Assembly: GCA_008931825.1 (NCBI GenBank)
Contig: QXVZ01027297.1
Coordinates: 1 to 25,267, forward strand
DNA: 25,267 nucleotides
Direction: 5' to 3'
From: Phallusia fumigata
Lineage: Eukaryota > Chordata > Ascidiacea > Phlebobranchia > Ascidiidae
The notes under the pieces are model-generated. The model was not told the origin of the DNA. It worked only from the letters and a program-made list of their open reading frames with translations, and did not search any database. A program made the translations under genes and the position numbers. Numbering within the stretch: position 1 is the stretch's first letter; each line of letters opens with the position of its first letter. Positions 10,003-18,851 of the stretch are shown here, in pieces.

Positions 10003-11153
10003 GTAAGAGTATTGCTTTACCTGTTATACATGTGGCAAATGTTGGTTTAAAGTTTAAGTACAGACCCAATTAAATAAAATACTGTTGCTTGTTGGCAAAA
10101 AAATAGTCAAATTGTTTCCAACTAACTGTGGCATGCCTTTTTTTTAATTGTGTAAGGCTGTTGTTGCTCGAATCTCTTTTCATTCAACAACACCATCCAG
10201 AACTTAACGTCGACACAGTGTCCATGCCTCTGTGATTGTTTAACACGTAACCTCTGCTGGCAGTTTTTAATTTGTTTTGTCACGTGTAACTCGATATATC
10301 TTAACTTTCATTACATAATCACGCTCCTAATTACATCACGTGGTGTTTTTTTCCCGCCATGTGCATATAAAGCAAGGTTGTAGGCTTTTTTAAATTGTTT
10401 CTTGAACAGCTGTACTTGCTCTAGTCGCGAACGAGGCAATATTTACAGCACGTTAGAAAAGCAACCATTTTGCTTTTGCAGCGTTGTAGCAGGAGCACCG
10501 CGGTATATTTTGAATAATTCCGAACCCAACGGTGCAATTGTACAATGTGCTACTATCGGTAAGTTTTTATACCTTTGCAGTTCCTTAATCAAACGATAAA
10601 ATAGTGACCGCGACCGCTTCGTATTTGGCGCGTCAAATGCAGCGCTTATGAGTGGTCCAGCATGTACATTCCAGCAACATATGTCGTATTTTTAGTGGCG
10701 TATTTCTGACCAATTTAAACGAATTTTTGTAAGGCTATTACGGTGAATTTATATTGGTAACAATCACTCCACCCACAATGGATTAGGGTCCTCAAAGGCT
10801 TTTACCGCTTTAACGGTTTCCTTTTCATTGCTTTTGTCTAATGATGAAATAATGGTTTTAACCACATTTTTAGAGATTCTTCGATTAGGTATAAAAGAAC
10901 AACTGTTCAATTTTAGCATTTTTAATCTTTTATTATTTATCAATGCCGTATAACCAAACAAAAATTTGTAACTCAACACCAGTCGCCTGCTTCTACAGAG
11001 AAACAGAACAACAACGAAACGTCAAATGGAGGCTTAAGTTGCCGGATACAGGTCGATGCAACTAACTTGCTATTAAGAGGCAACCAGAAACAGGAGGCGG
11101 ATGCTTTCGGAACATCTTTAGTGCAACTCAACACTGCCGAACATGAATACGTG
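9812..11153 (+). CDS. Gene B': integrin alpha 5' exons 1-3 (truncated duplicate)
   Basis: Three exons (9812-10002, 10482-10558, 10999-11153; 423 nt, 141 codons) encode the N-terminus of an integrin alpha chain: a hydrophobic signal peptide, YNVAKNENDATFVNLS, the first propeller strand (AGYSLTVQNVDGN), VVAGAPR with GAIVQC, and FGTSLVQLN. Phases 2, 1 and 0 are the same as in gene B exons 1-3. The next B exon is absent; intron 3 instead runs across the duplication junction into A' exons. B' is therefore either a broken copy or the 5' half of a chimeric gene. Compared with B there is an in-frame codon difference in exon 3 and no stop, which suggests coding constraint until recently. Confidence 0.85.
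10482..10558 (+). CDS. B' exon 2: first propeller blade (VVAGAPR...GAIVQC)
   Basis: The split codon gives Ser, then VVAGAPRYILNNSEPNGAIV, then QCATI. This is the integrin L-V-G-A-P-R...G-x-(V/I)-(Y/V)-x-C signature. The acceptor is tgcttttgcag and the donor is actatcg|gtaagt, phase 1. Introns of 479 nt before it and 440 nt after it hold nothing recognisable. Confidence 0.88.
10999..11153 (+). CDS. B' exon 3: propeller segment ending FGTSLVQLN
   Basis: It encodes EKQNNNETSNGGLSCRIQVD and later ADAFGTSLVQLNTAEHEYV. F-G-x-S-L is the next FG-GAP strand, and a sequon (NET) is present. The acceptor is gcttctacag and the preferred donor is tacgtg|gtttgt; tac|gtggtt is an alternative. Both are phase 0. 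Confidence 0.85.
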
Positions 11154-11981
11154 GTTTGTTTGTTTGTTTTTTTGTTAGCACAGACTTCTGTTCTTGTAAA
11201 AAAACGTTGAAAATTGTTGAATGTTAAGTTTGTTGCAACATCAGTTAATTTGATTTGCAATAATTCCATTGATGACAGAAATTTACATCATTCTTAATCA
11301 CTGAATAATTTGATGAATCTTAATCGTTGAATAATTAGATCAATCATATTTACTGCAAAAAAGCACTGAAATAATTCAAGGTATTCCCCCTATGACAGGT
11401 AATATCAGGTAATATATCACCTAAAATAGAGCTGAAGCTTACAGCAATCAAATCAGTCTGTGTAATTCATATTGCGAATAATAAACCGCTCTTCAAGATT
11501 ATAGGAAAATGGCTGTCACATTTCACACAAGCTGTCACAAAAATGACAATGCAAATCTCTTTGAGACAAAAATTTAGTGGTATAAATATATAATCACTTA
11601 AATTACGTAATACTAACAATAAAATTGGTATTATAAGGTGACTCTTTGGCAGACCAGACGTCATATTCGGGCTAATTAGTAAATATATCAACATTGACGT
11701 CGGTATGAGTTATTAGTGCATAGTATGTCGTTAAGTCGTCACCTCCTGTAAAAGTAATGGTTAACAATCGGAAGAGGGTGTGCAAAAACTCGATTGTCAC
11801 CCAAGCCATTTACCCAATGTCCAAGTGTTTTAAATTGTTTGCAACATTAAAACGCACATATCAGAATCAAAATGCTTGGATTTTGGTTTTCCCATACCCT
11901 TCTTTGCATCATACCAACTTACAAACTTTTACCACTTCGATATCTTAATAATTGATGTTATTTTTTTAATTTTTTGCTTAG
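11154..11981 (+). other. Hybrid intron spanning the duplication junction
   Basis: The left part (11154 to about 11483) matches gene B intron 3 (20707-20857 and 21256-21569). The right part (from about 11484) matches the gene A intron before the transmembrane exon (7532-8032). If B' and A' form one transcript this 828-nt stretch is its intron, with phase 0 on both sides. Confidence 0.8.
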
Positions 11982-12113
11982 ATCGATTTCCCAGTGAAGA
12001 AATACTATCCCCCGCTACCAATACCGGTACCCACAGATCTTTTGTGGGTTTACATTGTTGCTGCGATCGCCGGGCTCCTTCTGCTCATCATTATTATAGT
12101 CGTTATGTGGAAG
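11982..12113 (+). CDS. A' transmembrane exon
   Basis: It encodes the same transmembrane segment as 8033-8164 (helix LWVYIVAAIAGLLLLIIIIV, exit VMWK). The acceptor is ttttttgcttag and the donor is tggaag|gtgaga, phase 0 on both sides. Confidence 0.88.
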
Positions 12114-12644
12114 GTGAGATCAAATTATTGACAATTTTTTAATATTGACAAGAAAAAGTATCGACTCGAGGAATTTGTATGTTTGATTGGTAGTATAGAG
12201 CAACAGTCGTAAGCGCTGTAGTTAGGGTTTTATGTCTTAACATAGGTCAACTTTTGTTGTCGCTCTCGTACTAATATATGAAGTATGGTTTAACTGAGAA
12301 AACTGTTCTTTTATGAACACAAGAAACGGACTTGAAGCGTGGCGTGATTGAAAACATAACTGCTAGAAAACTTGTATACTACACCATGATGATGACAACA
12401 ACAATTTTCGAAACGTTTGCATTACGATGTATTCACTACATACAAGCTCTCTAGCAGATATGTTTTTAATTAAAGCTACTCTTTTATGTGCTGAAATTAA
12501 CAAAAGTTTTACGTATTCGCGCAGACTGGCTTCTTTAAGAGCAAATACGCTGACATGAAACAGGAGGCACTGGAGTGGAACGAAGCGGGGGGCGGGGCAA
12601 ATGGGGCTATGGACCAATCAACGGAGGGGATGCTGGAATCGTGA
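11982..12644 (+). CDS. Gene A': duplicate transmembrane and tail exons of integrin alpha
   Basis: Two exons (11982-12113 and 12525-12644) duplicate gene A exons 16-17. The transmembrane exon appears identical at the nucleotide level. The tail exon differs from A at three sites, of which only one changes a residue (MLDS to MLES). No upstream gene A exons accompany the copy. It could serve as the 3' end of B' (phase 0 to phase 0), as alternative last exons of gene A from the donor at 7499, or be untranscribed. Splice sites, stop codon and a downstream AATAAA are all intact. Confidence 0.85.
12525..12644 (+). CDS. A' cytoplasmic tail exon
   Basis: It encodes TGFFKSKYADMKQEALEWNE and ends in MLES with TGA at 12642-12644. 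The GFFKS motif is kept. Differences from gene A are two silent changes and one conservative Asp-to-Glu change. Confidence 0.88.
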   Translation, partial: TGFFKSKYADMKQEALEWNEAGGGANGAMDQSTEGMLES

Positions 12645-13204
12645 GCATAAAACAATATGCGAATCTAAAGTGCTGGAATCCAGCAAAAGCAGTCCGTCAA
12701 CGACAAAAAACATGCGAAGACAAGCTACAGTCGGGTGTTTTAAACGTCTTGGACACAACGAGTGTTTTTTTGCATTTATTTTATCTATTTTTTTGCTCAG
12801 TTCCTTCTTCTGTATGTGCACAGTAAGCAACCAGCTTTTTCCGTATATTACATTGTGTCCATGTTGTGTATATCACCGCTACGTTCTCGCACGAGGAAAC
12901 TAATTCGCCGTCCTTAAGCGTATGCAAATTTTTGTATGTCTGGTTGCGACTTTGAAATCTGTACGCGGCGGCAAGGTACCATCAAATCATTGTAATGTTG
13001 CAAAACGAGAACCATCATTAAAACCCCTAGAATATCTAAAAAATAAAATATCTCTTTTTCCGATGGTCTAGTTAGGCGTCTCTTTCGTCTAGTTAAGTGG
13101 GAGTCTAACCAATTATATGCCGTCGTGTTAAACCCTTCGTCGAGTTACGCGTATTGATTTATCTGTTGGTCAAGCAAGTGCAAATAAAACTTTGTTACAA
13201 ACTA
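12645..13204 (+). other. A' 3' UTR
   Basis: Closely similar to the gene A 3' UTR (8688-9245), with AATAAA at 13183-13188. A third, partial copy follows the N at 16136. Confidence 0.6.
13183..13188 (+). terminator. Probable polyadenylation signal of A'
   Basis: AATAAA in the context gtgcaaataaaactttg, the same position and context as the gene A signal at 9226. Confidence 0.45.
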
Positions 13205-13878
13205 AGTTTTCTCATTTAACACTTATGACGGATGTGATACAAGTGAAAAAACGAGCAGAATTTGTATTTGCCACCCATGTGAACAAATACGCAGTGGTGG
13301 AAATTGTAAAGTCAGTGAGGAGCTTAACCTGCCAATGCATTTGTATTGTAACATAAACTTTCGATCTGCAAAGTAATAGGCATGGAAAATACCATCGCAG
13401 TTATTTGCCACCAAGTGCCCTTCAAATGCTTCGCGCCTGCAGTTCTGAACACACCAATGCAAAACACAAAAATACTCAACTTAAATCCTTAATGCAAAAT
13501 CGTACCCGACAAGAAATGCTAAATTAGACAGGCTGGTGTGTGTATAAATTGATTCCTCGCGTCTTAAATTCCCAACAAATAAACGACTGGAGGCGACAGT
13601 GTAAGTAGCCTATCGTTTCATTATAATTTGTTATATATATCAGCTGCTGTGTCATTAGACCCAACCGCTTTTTCAGGCAAATACGCAATTTGCCCTACAT
13701 AACTATTATGTTAAACCGAGCAAAACACCTGACCACATATATGAAAGTTAATACATTCACAAAATTGGTTTAGGTTTATAGGTTTGAGGCGCCCGTTGTA
13801 CAGACACTATAAAAAAAACTGTTGGGGATAGGAAGTGTCCCGATCTAGCCCTGTGAAGATAATAAAACAACCAAACTA
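13205..13878. repeat. Module region after A' (unrecognised)
   Basis: It begins with a degenerate copy of the repeated module (gatgtgatacaagtgaaaaa, later aacaaatacgcagtggtgga). It continues with sequence repeated at 16470-17070. Donor- and acceptor-like sites (cagt|gtaagt near 13599, ctttttcag near 13675) are conserved between the copies, but I see no long reading frame. Confidence 0.45.
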
Positions 13879-14255
13879 ATGATAGTTTGACTAATTGTTA
13901 AGTCTTGTCCTACCAACTTGGTGAACTGGTTGCGATAGTAACTTGTTGTACATGACAGAAATATCTCGAGTTAACAAAATTCATGCATGGCTGAAGTTTG
14001 CTTTAAGTATTATGAGTTGGTTGAAATTGGAAATCAACAAATTGTGATGCAAATTGAGGAAATCTGGACAGAATATGAGAAAAATATCATCATTAATGTT
14101 CGTGCATTTGTGGACAAAAACATATGCCTGTTTGTACACAACAATTAATAGGTTCCTTACGGCTTACGACCCATCAGATCTCCGATTTTATTCCATTTAA
14201 GGAAACGTCTACAGGCGATACAAGGTTTGTAGTCTATACAAGGATATCGTTTATT
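13879..14255 (+). pseudogene. Degenerate signal-peptide exon copy plus 'AEV' module, copy 1
   Basis: A damaged signal-peptide copy (atgatagtttgactaattg) leads into a stop, followed by a module starting at the ATG at 13987. That module reads MAEVCFKYYELVEIGNQQIV, then a run to a stop near 14147. It is homologous to the more intact copy at 18363. Function unknown; probably decayed. Confidence 0.45.
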
Positions 14256-14533
14256 GATAATTTGTCATAACTTTCATCTGCTGACGGCAAATCCTACAGC
14301 TATTTCAGACATCTGTATAATTAGGCGTTGGTCAATAGGGCGATAAAAGATGGGTTAAAATGTCATTAATTTTGAAAAGGTAACATCAAAACGCTTCCGG
14401 TAATTCAATCAACTCGTTATGTGAGGGAGCAACAACAAATTCAAAATCTTCTCCAAACAGTTTTGCGAGGTTTTTGGATTTTGATCTCAGGTGTTTTAAA
14501 AAAAAGGATTCTCGGCCGAAAGCAACCAGACAA

Positions 14534-14787
14534 ATGTTAGTTTGGTTGATGTTTGTGCTGTTAAATCTTGTCCTACCAACTTGGTGAACTAGTTGCGATA
14601 GTAATTTGTTGTACATCACAGATATATATCGAGTTAACAAAATTCAAGCATGGCTGAAGTTTACTTTGAGTATTATGAGTTGTTTAAAAATGGAAATCAA
14701 CAATTTGTGATGCAAATTGAGAAAACCTGGACAGAATGCGCTCCACCAACCATTACTCCTAAAGTTCGTGTATTTGTGGACAACTAA
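14534..14787 (+). pseudogene. Signal-peptide exon copy and 'AEV' module, copy 2
   Basis: The ATG at 14534 opens MLVWLMFVLLNLVLPTW and then a stop, where functional copies continue PPTSSYNV. From 14650 the module reads MAEVYFEYYELFKNGNQQFV and runs to a stop at 14785-14787. The signal peptide is recognisably that of the B exon 1 family but is cut short. Confidence 0.45.
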
Positions 14788-14965
14788 AAAAGGTAAGTTC
14801 GTATGCGTAACAATAAACCGATCTCTTACCCAAAAGGTCCACGGCTGCAGGAAACCAGTAAAGAAGGTACGTCATTTATAATGTGTTATGGATTTCATAT
14901 ACTATGTCGTTAAAACCAACAGTTATAAGTCAAGCACCTGTGCTAAATTAAAATATCATTATTTC

Positions 14966-14973
14966 TATATAAG
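14966..14973 (+). promoter_or_regulatory. TATA-like box upstream of a first-exon copy
   Basis: TATATAAG about 160 bp before the signal-peptide copy starting at 15129. The same box and flank (atttctatataagtcgcatc) recur at 18688 and 19296. Confidence 0.35.
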
Positions 14974-15128
14974 TCGCATCAAAACAGTAACGGTAGTTTA
15001 ATAAACTCGTTGAGGTATGTTAGGGAGCTTATACAAATTTTAAGTTTTCACCAAACAGTTTTGCGAAGTTTTTGATTTTCATCCTAGGTATATTATAGAA
15101 AAGTATTATCGACTGAAAACAACCGAAA

Positions 15129-15160
15129 ATGGGATCTTGGTTGATTTTTCGTTGATTGAT
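15129..15160 (+). pseudogene. Truncated signal-peptide exon copy
   Basis: It starts ATGGGATCTTGGTTGATTTTT, then switches after a few codons to sequence homologous to 14258 onward. It is a broken first-exon copy at a repeat junction. Confidence 0.45.
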
Positions 15161-15429
15161 TTGTCATAATTTTCATCTGCTGACGGTAAATCCTACAGCT
15201 ATTTTAGACCTCTGTATAATTAGGCGTTAGTCAATAGGGCGATAAAAGATGGGTTAAAATGTCATTCATTTTGAAAAGGTAACATCAAAACGCTTCCGGT
15301 AATTCAATCAACTCGTTATGTGGGGGAGCAACAACAAATAAATCTTCTCCAAACAGTTTTGCGAGGTTTTTGGGTTTTGATCTCAGGTGTTTTATAGAAA
15401 AATATTCTCGGCCGAAAGCAACCAGACAA

Positions 15430-15732
15430 ATGTTAGTTTGGTTTATTTTTGTGCTGTTTTATCTTGTCCCACCCACCTCGTCATACAACGTTGCAAAGAA
15501 TAAGAATAATGCGACGTTTGTAAACTTAAGTATGAACACAGAGCAACCAATATTTGCTGGCAAATACGCTGACATGAAACAGGAGGCACTGGAGTATACG
15601 ACCGATGTGACACAAGTGCAAAAATTTTCTCCAACAGTCGAAGTGCAGGTTGCCACACATATAAACAAATATGCAATTGATAAAATTGTGAAGTCTGTAA
15701 GGGAGCTTATTTTGTCAATACATTTGTATTGA
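15430..15732 (+). CDS. Fusion ORF: integrin exon-1 N-terminus plus fragment of integrin tail plus unknown module
   Basis: The ATG at 15430 opens a 100-residue frame ending at TGA 15730-15732. It has three parts. First, a signal peptide and mature start as in B exon 1 (MLVWFIFVLFYLVPPTSS, then YNVAKNKNNATFVNLS). Second, KYADMKQEALE, matching the cytoplasmic tail exon in the same frame. Third, an unrecognised module (VEVQVATHINKYAIDKIVKS). The tail piece is 36 nt (15560-15595). No splice junction is needed. The related copy at 17360 is frameshifted, so this may be a haplotype-specific ORF or a remnant. If translated it would be a small secreted protein; expression is unknown. Confidence 0.4.
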   Translation: MLVWFIFVLFYLVPPTSSYNVAKNKNNATFVNLSMNTEQPIFAGKYADMKQEALEYTTDVTQVQKFSPTVEVQVATHINKYAIDKIVKSVRELILSIHLY

Positions 15733-16135
15733 AATTTAAAATTTTGACCCGCAGTGAACTGGGCACGGGGAAATACCATCGCAATTATTCACTAAGTACA
15801 TTTTAAACGCTTCGCGTCTACAGATCCAGACACACGTAAGCAAAACACGAAAACCAACAACACATAGAAACGACTACAGTGTCCGCACTGATGGCTACAG
15901 TGCTCCTAGCCCAACGTTCAAAGTCTATTTTCTTAGATGCCATTTAATGTCGTTAGCCTGAACGGCCTCTTTCAGACCCTCTGAATAATAGCTCTGGGCA
16001 ATTAGTCGTCAACAAGTATTTAGCGGCAATACTTAAAGCAGGGACGGAAATGGAATTCCTTTGTAAACGAATATTGTTCTCCCAAATGAAGGTATGATGT
16101 AATTAGGGTAAATTCCCGCTATCTAATAGGTTTTT

Positions 16136-16136
16136 N
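16136..16136. other. Assembly N between overlapping contig ends
   Basis: A single N. The sequence before it matches up to 18047 and the sequence after it matches from about 12867. Confidence 0.85.
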
Positions 16137-17262
16137 TATATCACCGCTACGTTCTCGCACGAGGAAGCTAATTTGTCGTCCTTACGCGTATGCAAATTTT
16201 TGTATGGCTGGTTGCGACTTTGAAATCTGTACGCGGCGGCAAGGTACCATTAAATAATTGTAATGTTGCAAAACGAGAACCATCATTAAAACCCCTAGAA
16301 TATCTAAAAAATAAAATATCTCTTTTTCCGATGGTCTAGTTAGGCGTCTCTTTCGTCTAGTTAAGTGGGAGTCTAACCAATTATATGCCGTCGTGTTAAA
16401 CCCTTCGTCGAGTTACGCGTATTAATTTATCTGTTGGTCAAGCAAGTGCAAATAAAACTTTGTGATACTGATGTGATACAAGTGAAAAAAACGAGCAGAA
16501 TTTCAAAGTGCAGTTTGCCACACATGTGAACAAATACGCAGTGGTGGAAATTGTAAAGTCAGTGAAGAGTTTATCCTGCCAATGCATTTGTATTGTAACA
16601 TAAACTTTCGATCTGCAAAGTAATAGGCATGGAAAATACCATCGCAATTATTTGCTACCTAGTGCCCTTCAAAAGCTTCGCGCCTACAGTTCTATACACA
16701 CCAATGCAAAACTTAAATCCGCTAATGCAAAATCGTACCCGACAAGAAATGCTAAATTAGACAGGCTGGTGTGTGTATAAATTGATTCCTTACGTCGTAA
16801 ATTCCCAACAAATAAGCAACTGGAGGCGACAGTGTAAGTAGCCTATCGTTTCATTATAATTTGTTATATATCTCAGCTGCTATGTTATTAAACCCAACCG
16901 CTTTTTCAGGCAAATACGCAATAAGCCCCATATGAAACAAATATTATGTTAAACCGAGCAAAACACCTGACCACATATAAGAAAGTGAAAACATTTACAA
17001 AATAGTTTTGAAGTGCCCGTTGTAATTATGAAAAAAAACCTGTTGGGGATAGGGAGTGTCCCGATCTAGGCGATAAAAGATGGGTTAAATGTCATTAATT
17101 TTAAAAAGGTAACATCAAAATGCTTACGGTAATTCAATCAACTCGTTATGTGAGGGAGCAACAACAAATTCTAAATCTTCTCCAAACAGTTTTGCGAGAT
17201 GTTTGGATTTTGATCTCAGGTGTTTTATAGAAAAGTATTCTCGGCCGAAAGCAACCAGACAA

Positions 17263-17324
17263 ATGTTAGTTTGGTTGATGTTTGTACTGTTAAATATTGT
17301 CCTACCAACCTCGTGAACTGGTTT
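17263..17324 (+). pseudogene. Signal-peptide exon copy ending in a stop
   Basis: It reads MLVWLMFVLLNIVLPTS and then TGA. It matches the copy at 14534 (the alternate haplotype counterpart). Confidence 0.45.
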
Positions 17325-17359
17325 TACAGAAAAGTAATATCGACTGAAAACAACCAGAA

Positions 17360-17640
17360 ATGGGAGCTTGGTTGATTTTTGTGCTGTTATATTTTGTCCC
17401 ACCCAACTCGTCATACAACGTTGCAAAGAATGAGAATGATGCGACGTTTTTACATTAAGTATGAACACAGAGCAGCCAATATTTGCTGGCAAATACGCTG
17501 ACATGAAACATGAGGCACTGGAGTATACGACCGATGTGACACAAGTGCAAAAATTTAGGTTGCCACACATATAAACAAATATGCAATTGATGAAATTGTA
17601 AAGTCTATAAGGGAGCTCACTTTGTCAATACATTTGTATT
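17360..17640 (+). pseudogene. Frameshifted copy of the exon-1/tail fusion ORF
   Basis: It starts MGAWLIFVLLYFVPPNSSYN and then VAKNENDATF. A small change (gacgtttttacattaag in place of gacgtttgtaaacttaag) causes a stop. The captured tail fragment (17489-17524) is present but out of frame with the start. Downstream, part of the module is also deleted (caaaaatttaggttgcc). Confidence 0.55.
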
Positions 17641-18047
17641 GAAATTAAAAATTTTGACCCGCAGTGAACTGGGCACAGGGAAATACCATCGCAATTATTC
17701 ACTAAGTACTTTTTAAACGCTTCGCGTCTACAGATCCAGACACACGTAAGCAAAACACGAAGACCAACAACACATAGAAACGACTACAGTGTCCGCACTG
17801 TTGGCTACAGTGCTCCTAGCCCAACGTTTAAAGTGTATTTTCTTAGATGCCATTTAATGTCGTTAGCCTGAACGGCCTCTTTCAGACCCTCTGAATAATA
17901 GCTCTGGGCAATTAGTTGTTAACAAGTATTTTGCGGCAATACTTAAAGCAGGGACGGAAATGGAATTCGTTTGTAAACGAATATTGTTCTCCCAAATGAA
18001 GGTATGATGTAATTAGGGTAAATTCCCGCTATCTAATAGGTTTTTTT

Positions 18048-18249
18048 GTGCGTGCCAGTAATAATTTCCCTTGCTGGTGTTTAGGTAATTAGGCGATAAA
18101 AGTCGAGAAATTTTACATGAGTAACTAGTTGAGGTATCTAAAGGAGGAACGAAAACTTCAAAATCTTCACCAAACAGTTTTGCAGGGTTTTGGATTTTGA
18201 TCTTAGATATATTATAGGAAAGTAATATCGACTGAATGCAACGAGACAA
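18048..18249. repeat. Array unit upstream flank without a TATA box
   Basis: The stretch aattaggcgataaaagtcg to the signal-peptide copy at 18250 is related to 14330-14533 and 18650-18851. No TATATAAG is present in this unit. Confidence 0.4.
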
Positions 18250-18571
18250 ATGATAATTTTGTTAATGTTTGTGCTATTATATCTTGTCCTACCCAACTGG
18301 TGAACTGGTTGCGATAGTAATTTGTTATACACAGAAATATCTCGGGTTAAGAAAACCCATGCATGGCTGAAGTTAACTTTACGTATTATGAGTTGGTTGA
18401 AAATGGAAATCAACAAATTGTGATGCAAATTGAGGAAATCTGGACAGAATACGAGACAGCAATCATTATTAAAGTTTGTGCATTTGGAACATCTAAAAAA
18501 GGACAGTTCGTATGCGTAACAATAAACCGATATCTTACCCAGAAGGTCCACGGCAGGAAACAGTATACAAG
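18250..18571 (+). CDS. Array unit: signal-peptide copy with stop, then open 'AEV' module
   Basis: The ATG at 18250 gives MIILLMFVLLYLVLPNW and then a stop. From the ATG at 18363 a frame reads MAEVNFTYYELVENGNQQIV, MQIEEIWTEYETAIIIKVCA, and on to a possible donor at 18571 (acaag|gtacgt). It is the most intact of four copies (13987, 14650, 18363, 18968). I do not recognise the family. It may be a small exon of an unknown gene or a decayed repeat that happens to be open. Confidence 0.3.
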
Positions 18572-18687
18572 GTACGTAATTTATAATGTGTTATGAATTT
18601 CATATACTGTGTGGTTAAACGCAATAGCTAGCTATTAGTCAATCTGTGCTAAAAGGCATAAAAGATTAATTAAAATATCATTATTTC

Positions 18688-18695
18688 TATATAAG
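18688..18695 (+). promoter_or_regulatory. TATA-like box upstream of a first-exon copy
   Basis: TATATAAG about 157 bp upstream of the signal-peptide copy at 18852, within the same repeated flank as 14966 and 19296. Confidence 0.35.
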
Positions 18696-18851
18696 TCGCA
18701 CCAAAACAGTAACGGTAGTTTATCAACTCGTTGAGGTGTGTGGGGGATCTTTAACAAATTTAAAATTTTCACCAAACAATTTTGAAAAGTTTTTGATTTT
18801 GATCTTAGATATGTTATAGAAAGGTAATATCGACTGAAAGCAACAAGACAA

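Larger units (their letters stand above)
7532..11484 (+). repeat. Unit 1 of a large tandem segmental duplication
   Basis: The unit starts inside the intron before gene A's transmembrane exon and ends inside intron 3 of B'. It contains A exons 16-17, the A 3' UTR, a short module region and B' exons 1-3. From 11484 onward the sequence restarts with the same bases as 7532. The end of unit 1 matches the sequence up to about 21569 in gene B's intron 3. Outer similarity was judged by eye. Confidence 0.85.
12867..16135. repeat. Contig-end overlap, copy 1 (matches 16137-18047)
   Basis: The stretch beginning tatatcaccgctacgttctc near 12867 matches the sequence immediately after the N at 16136. The sequence ending at the N (ctatctaataggttttt) matches 18031-18047. 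Order is conserved, but copy 1 has about 1.3 kb of extra array units. This fits two haplotypes of one locus placed end to end. Confidence 0.65.
16137..18047. repeat. Contig-end overlap, copy 2 (alternate haplotype of 12867-16135)
   Basis: It contains a third copy of the A 3' UTR end (AATAAA at 16451-16456), the downstream module, and a shortened set of array units. A signal-peptide copy at 17263 is followed almost directly by the fusion-ORF copy at 17360. It is probably the same locus as copy 1 rather than true extra sequence. Confidence 0.6.

Noticed and set aside
17124..17570. Minus-strand open frame of about 148 codons (also 18138-18551, 14386-14640)
   Set aside because: These are antisense to the repeated signal-peptide units. 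They recur only because the units repeat, and they show no domain.
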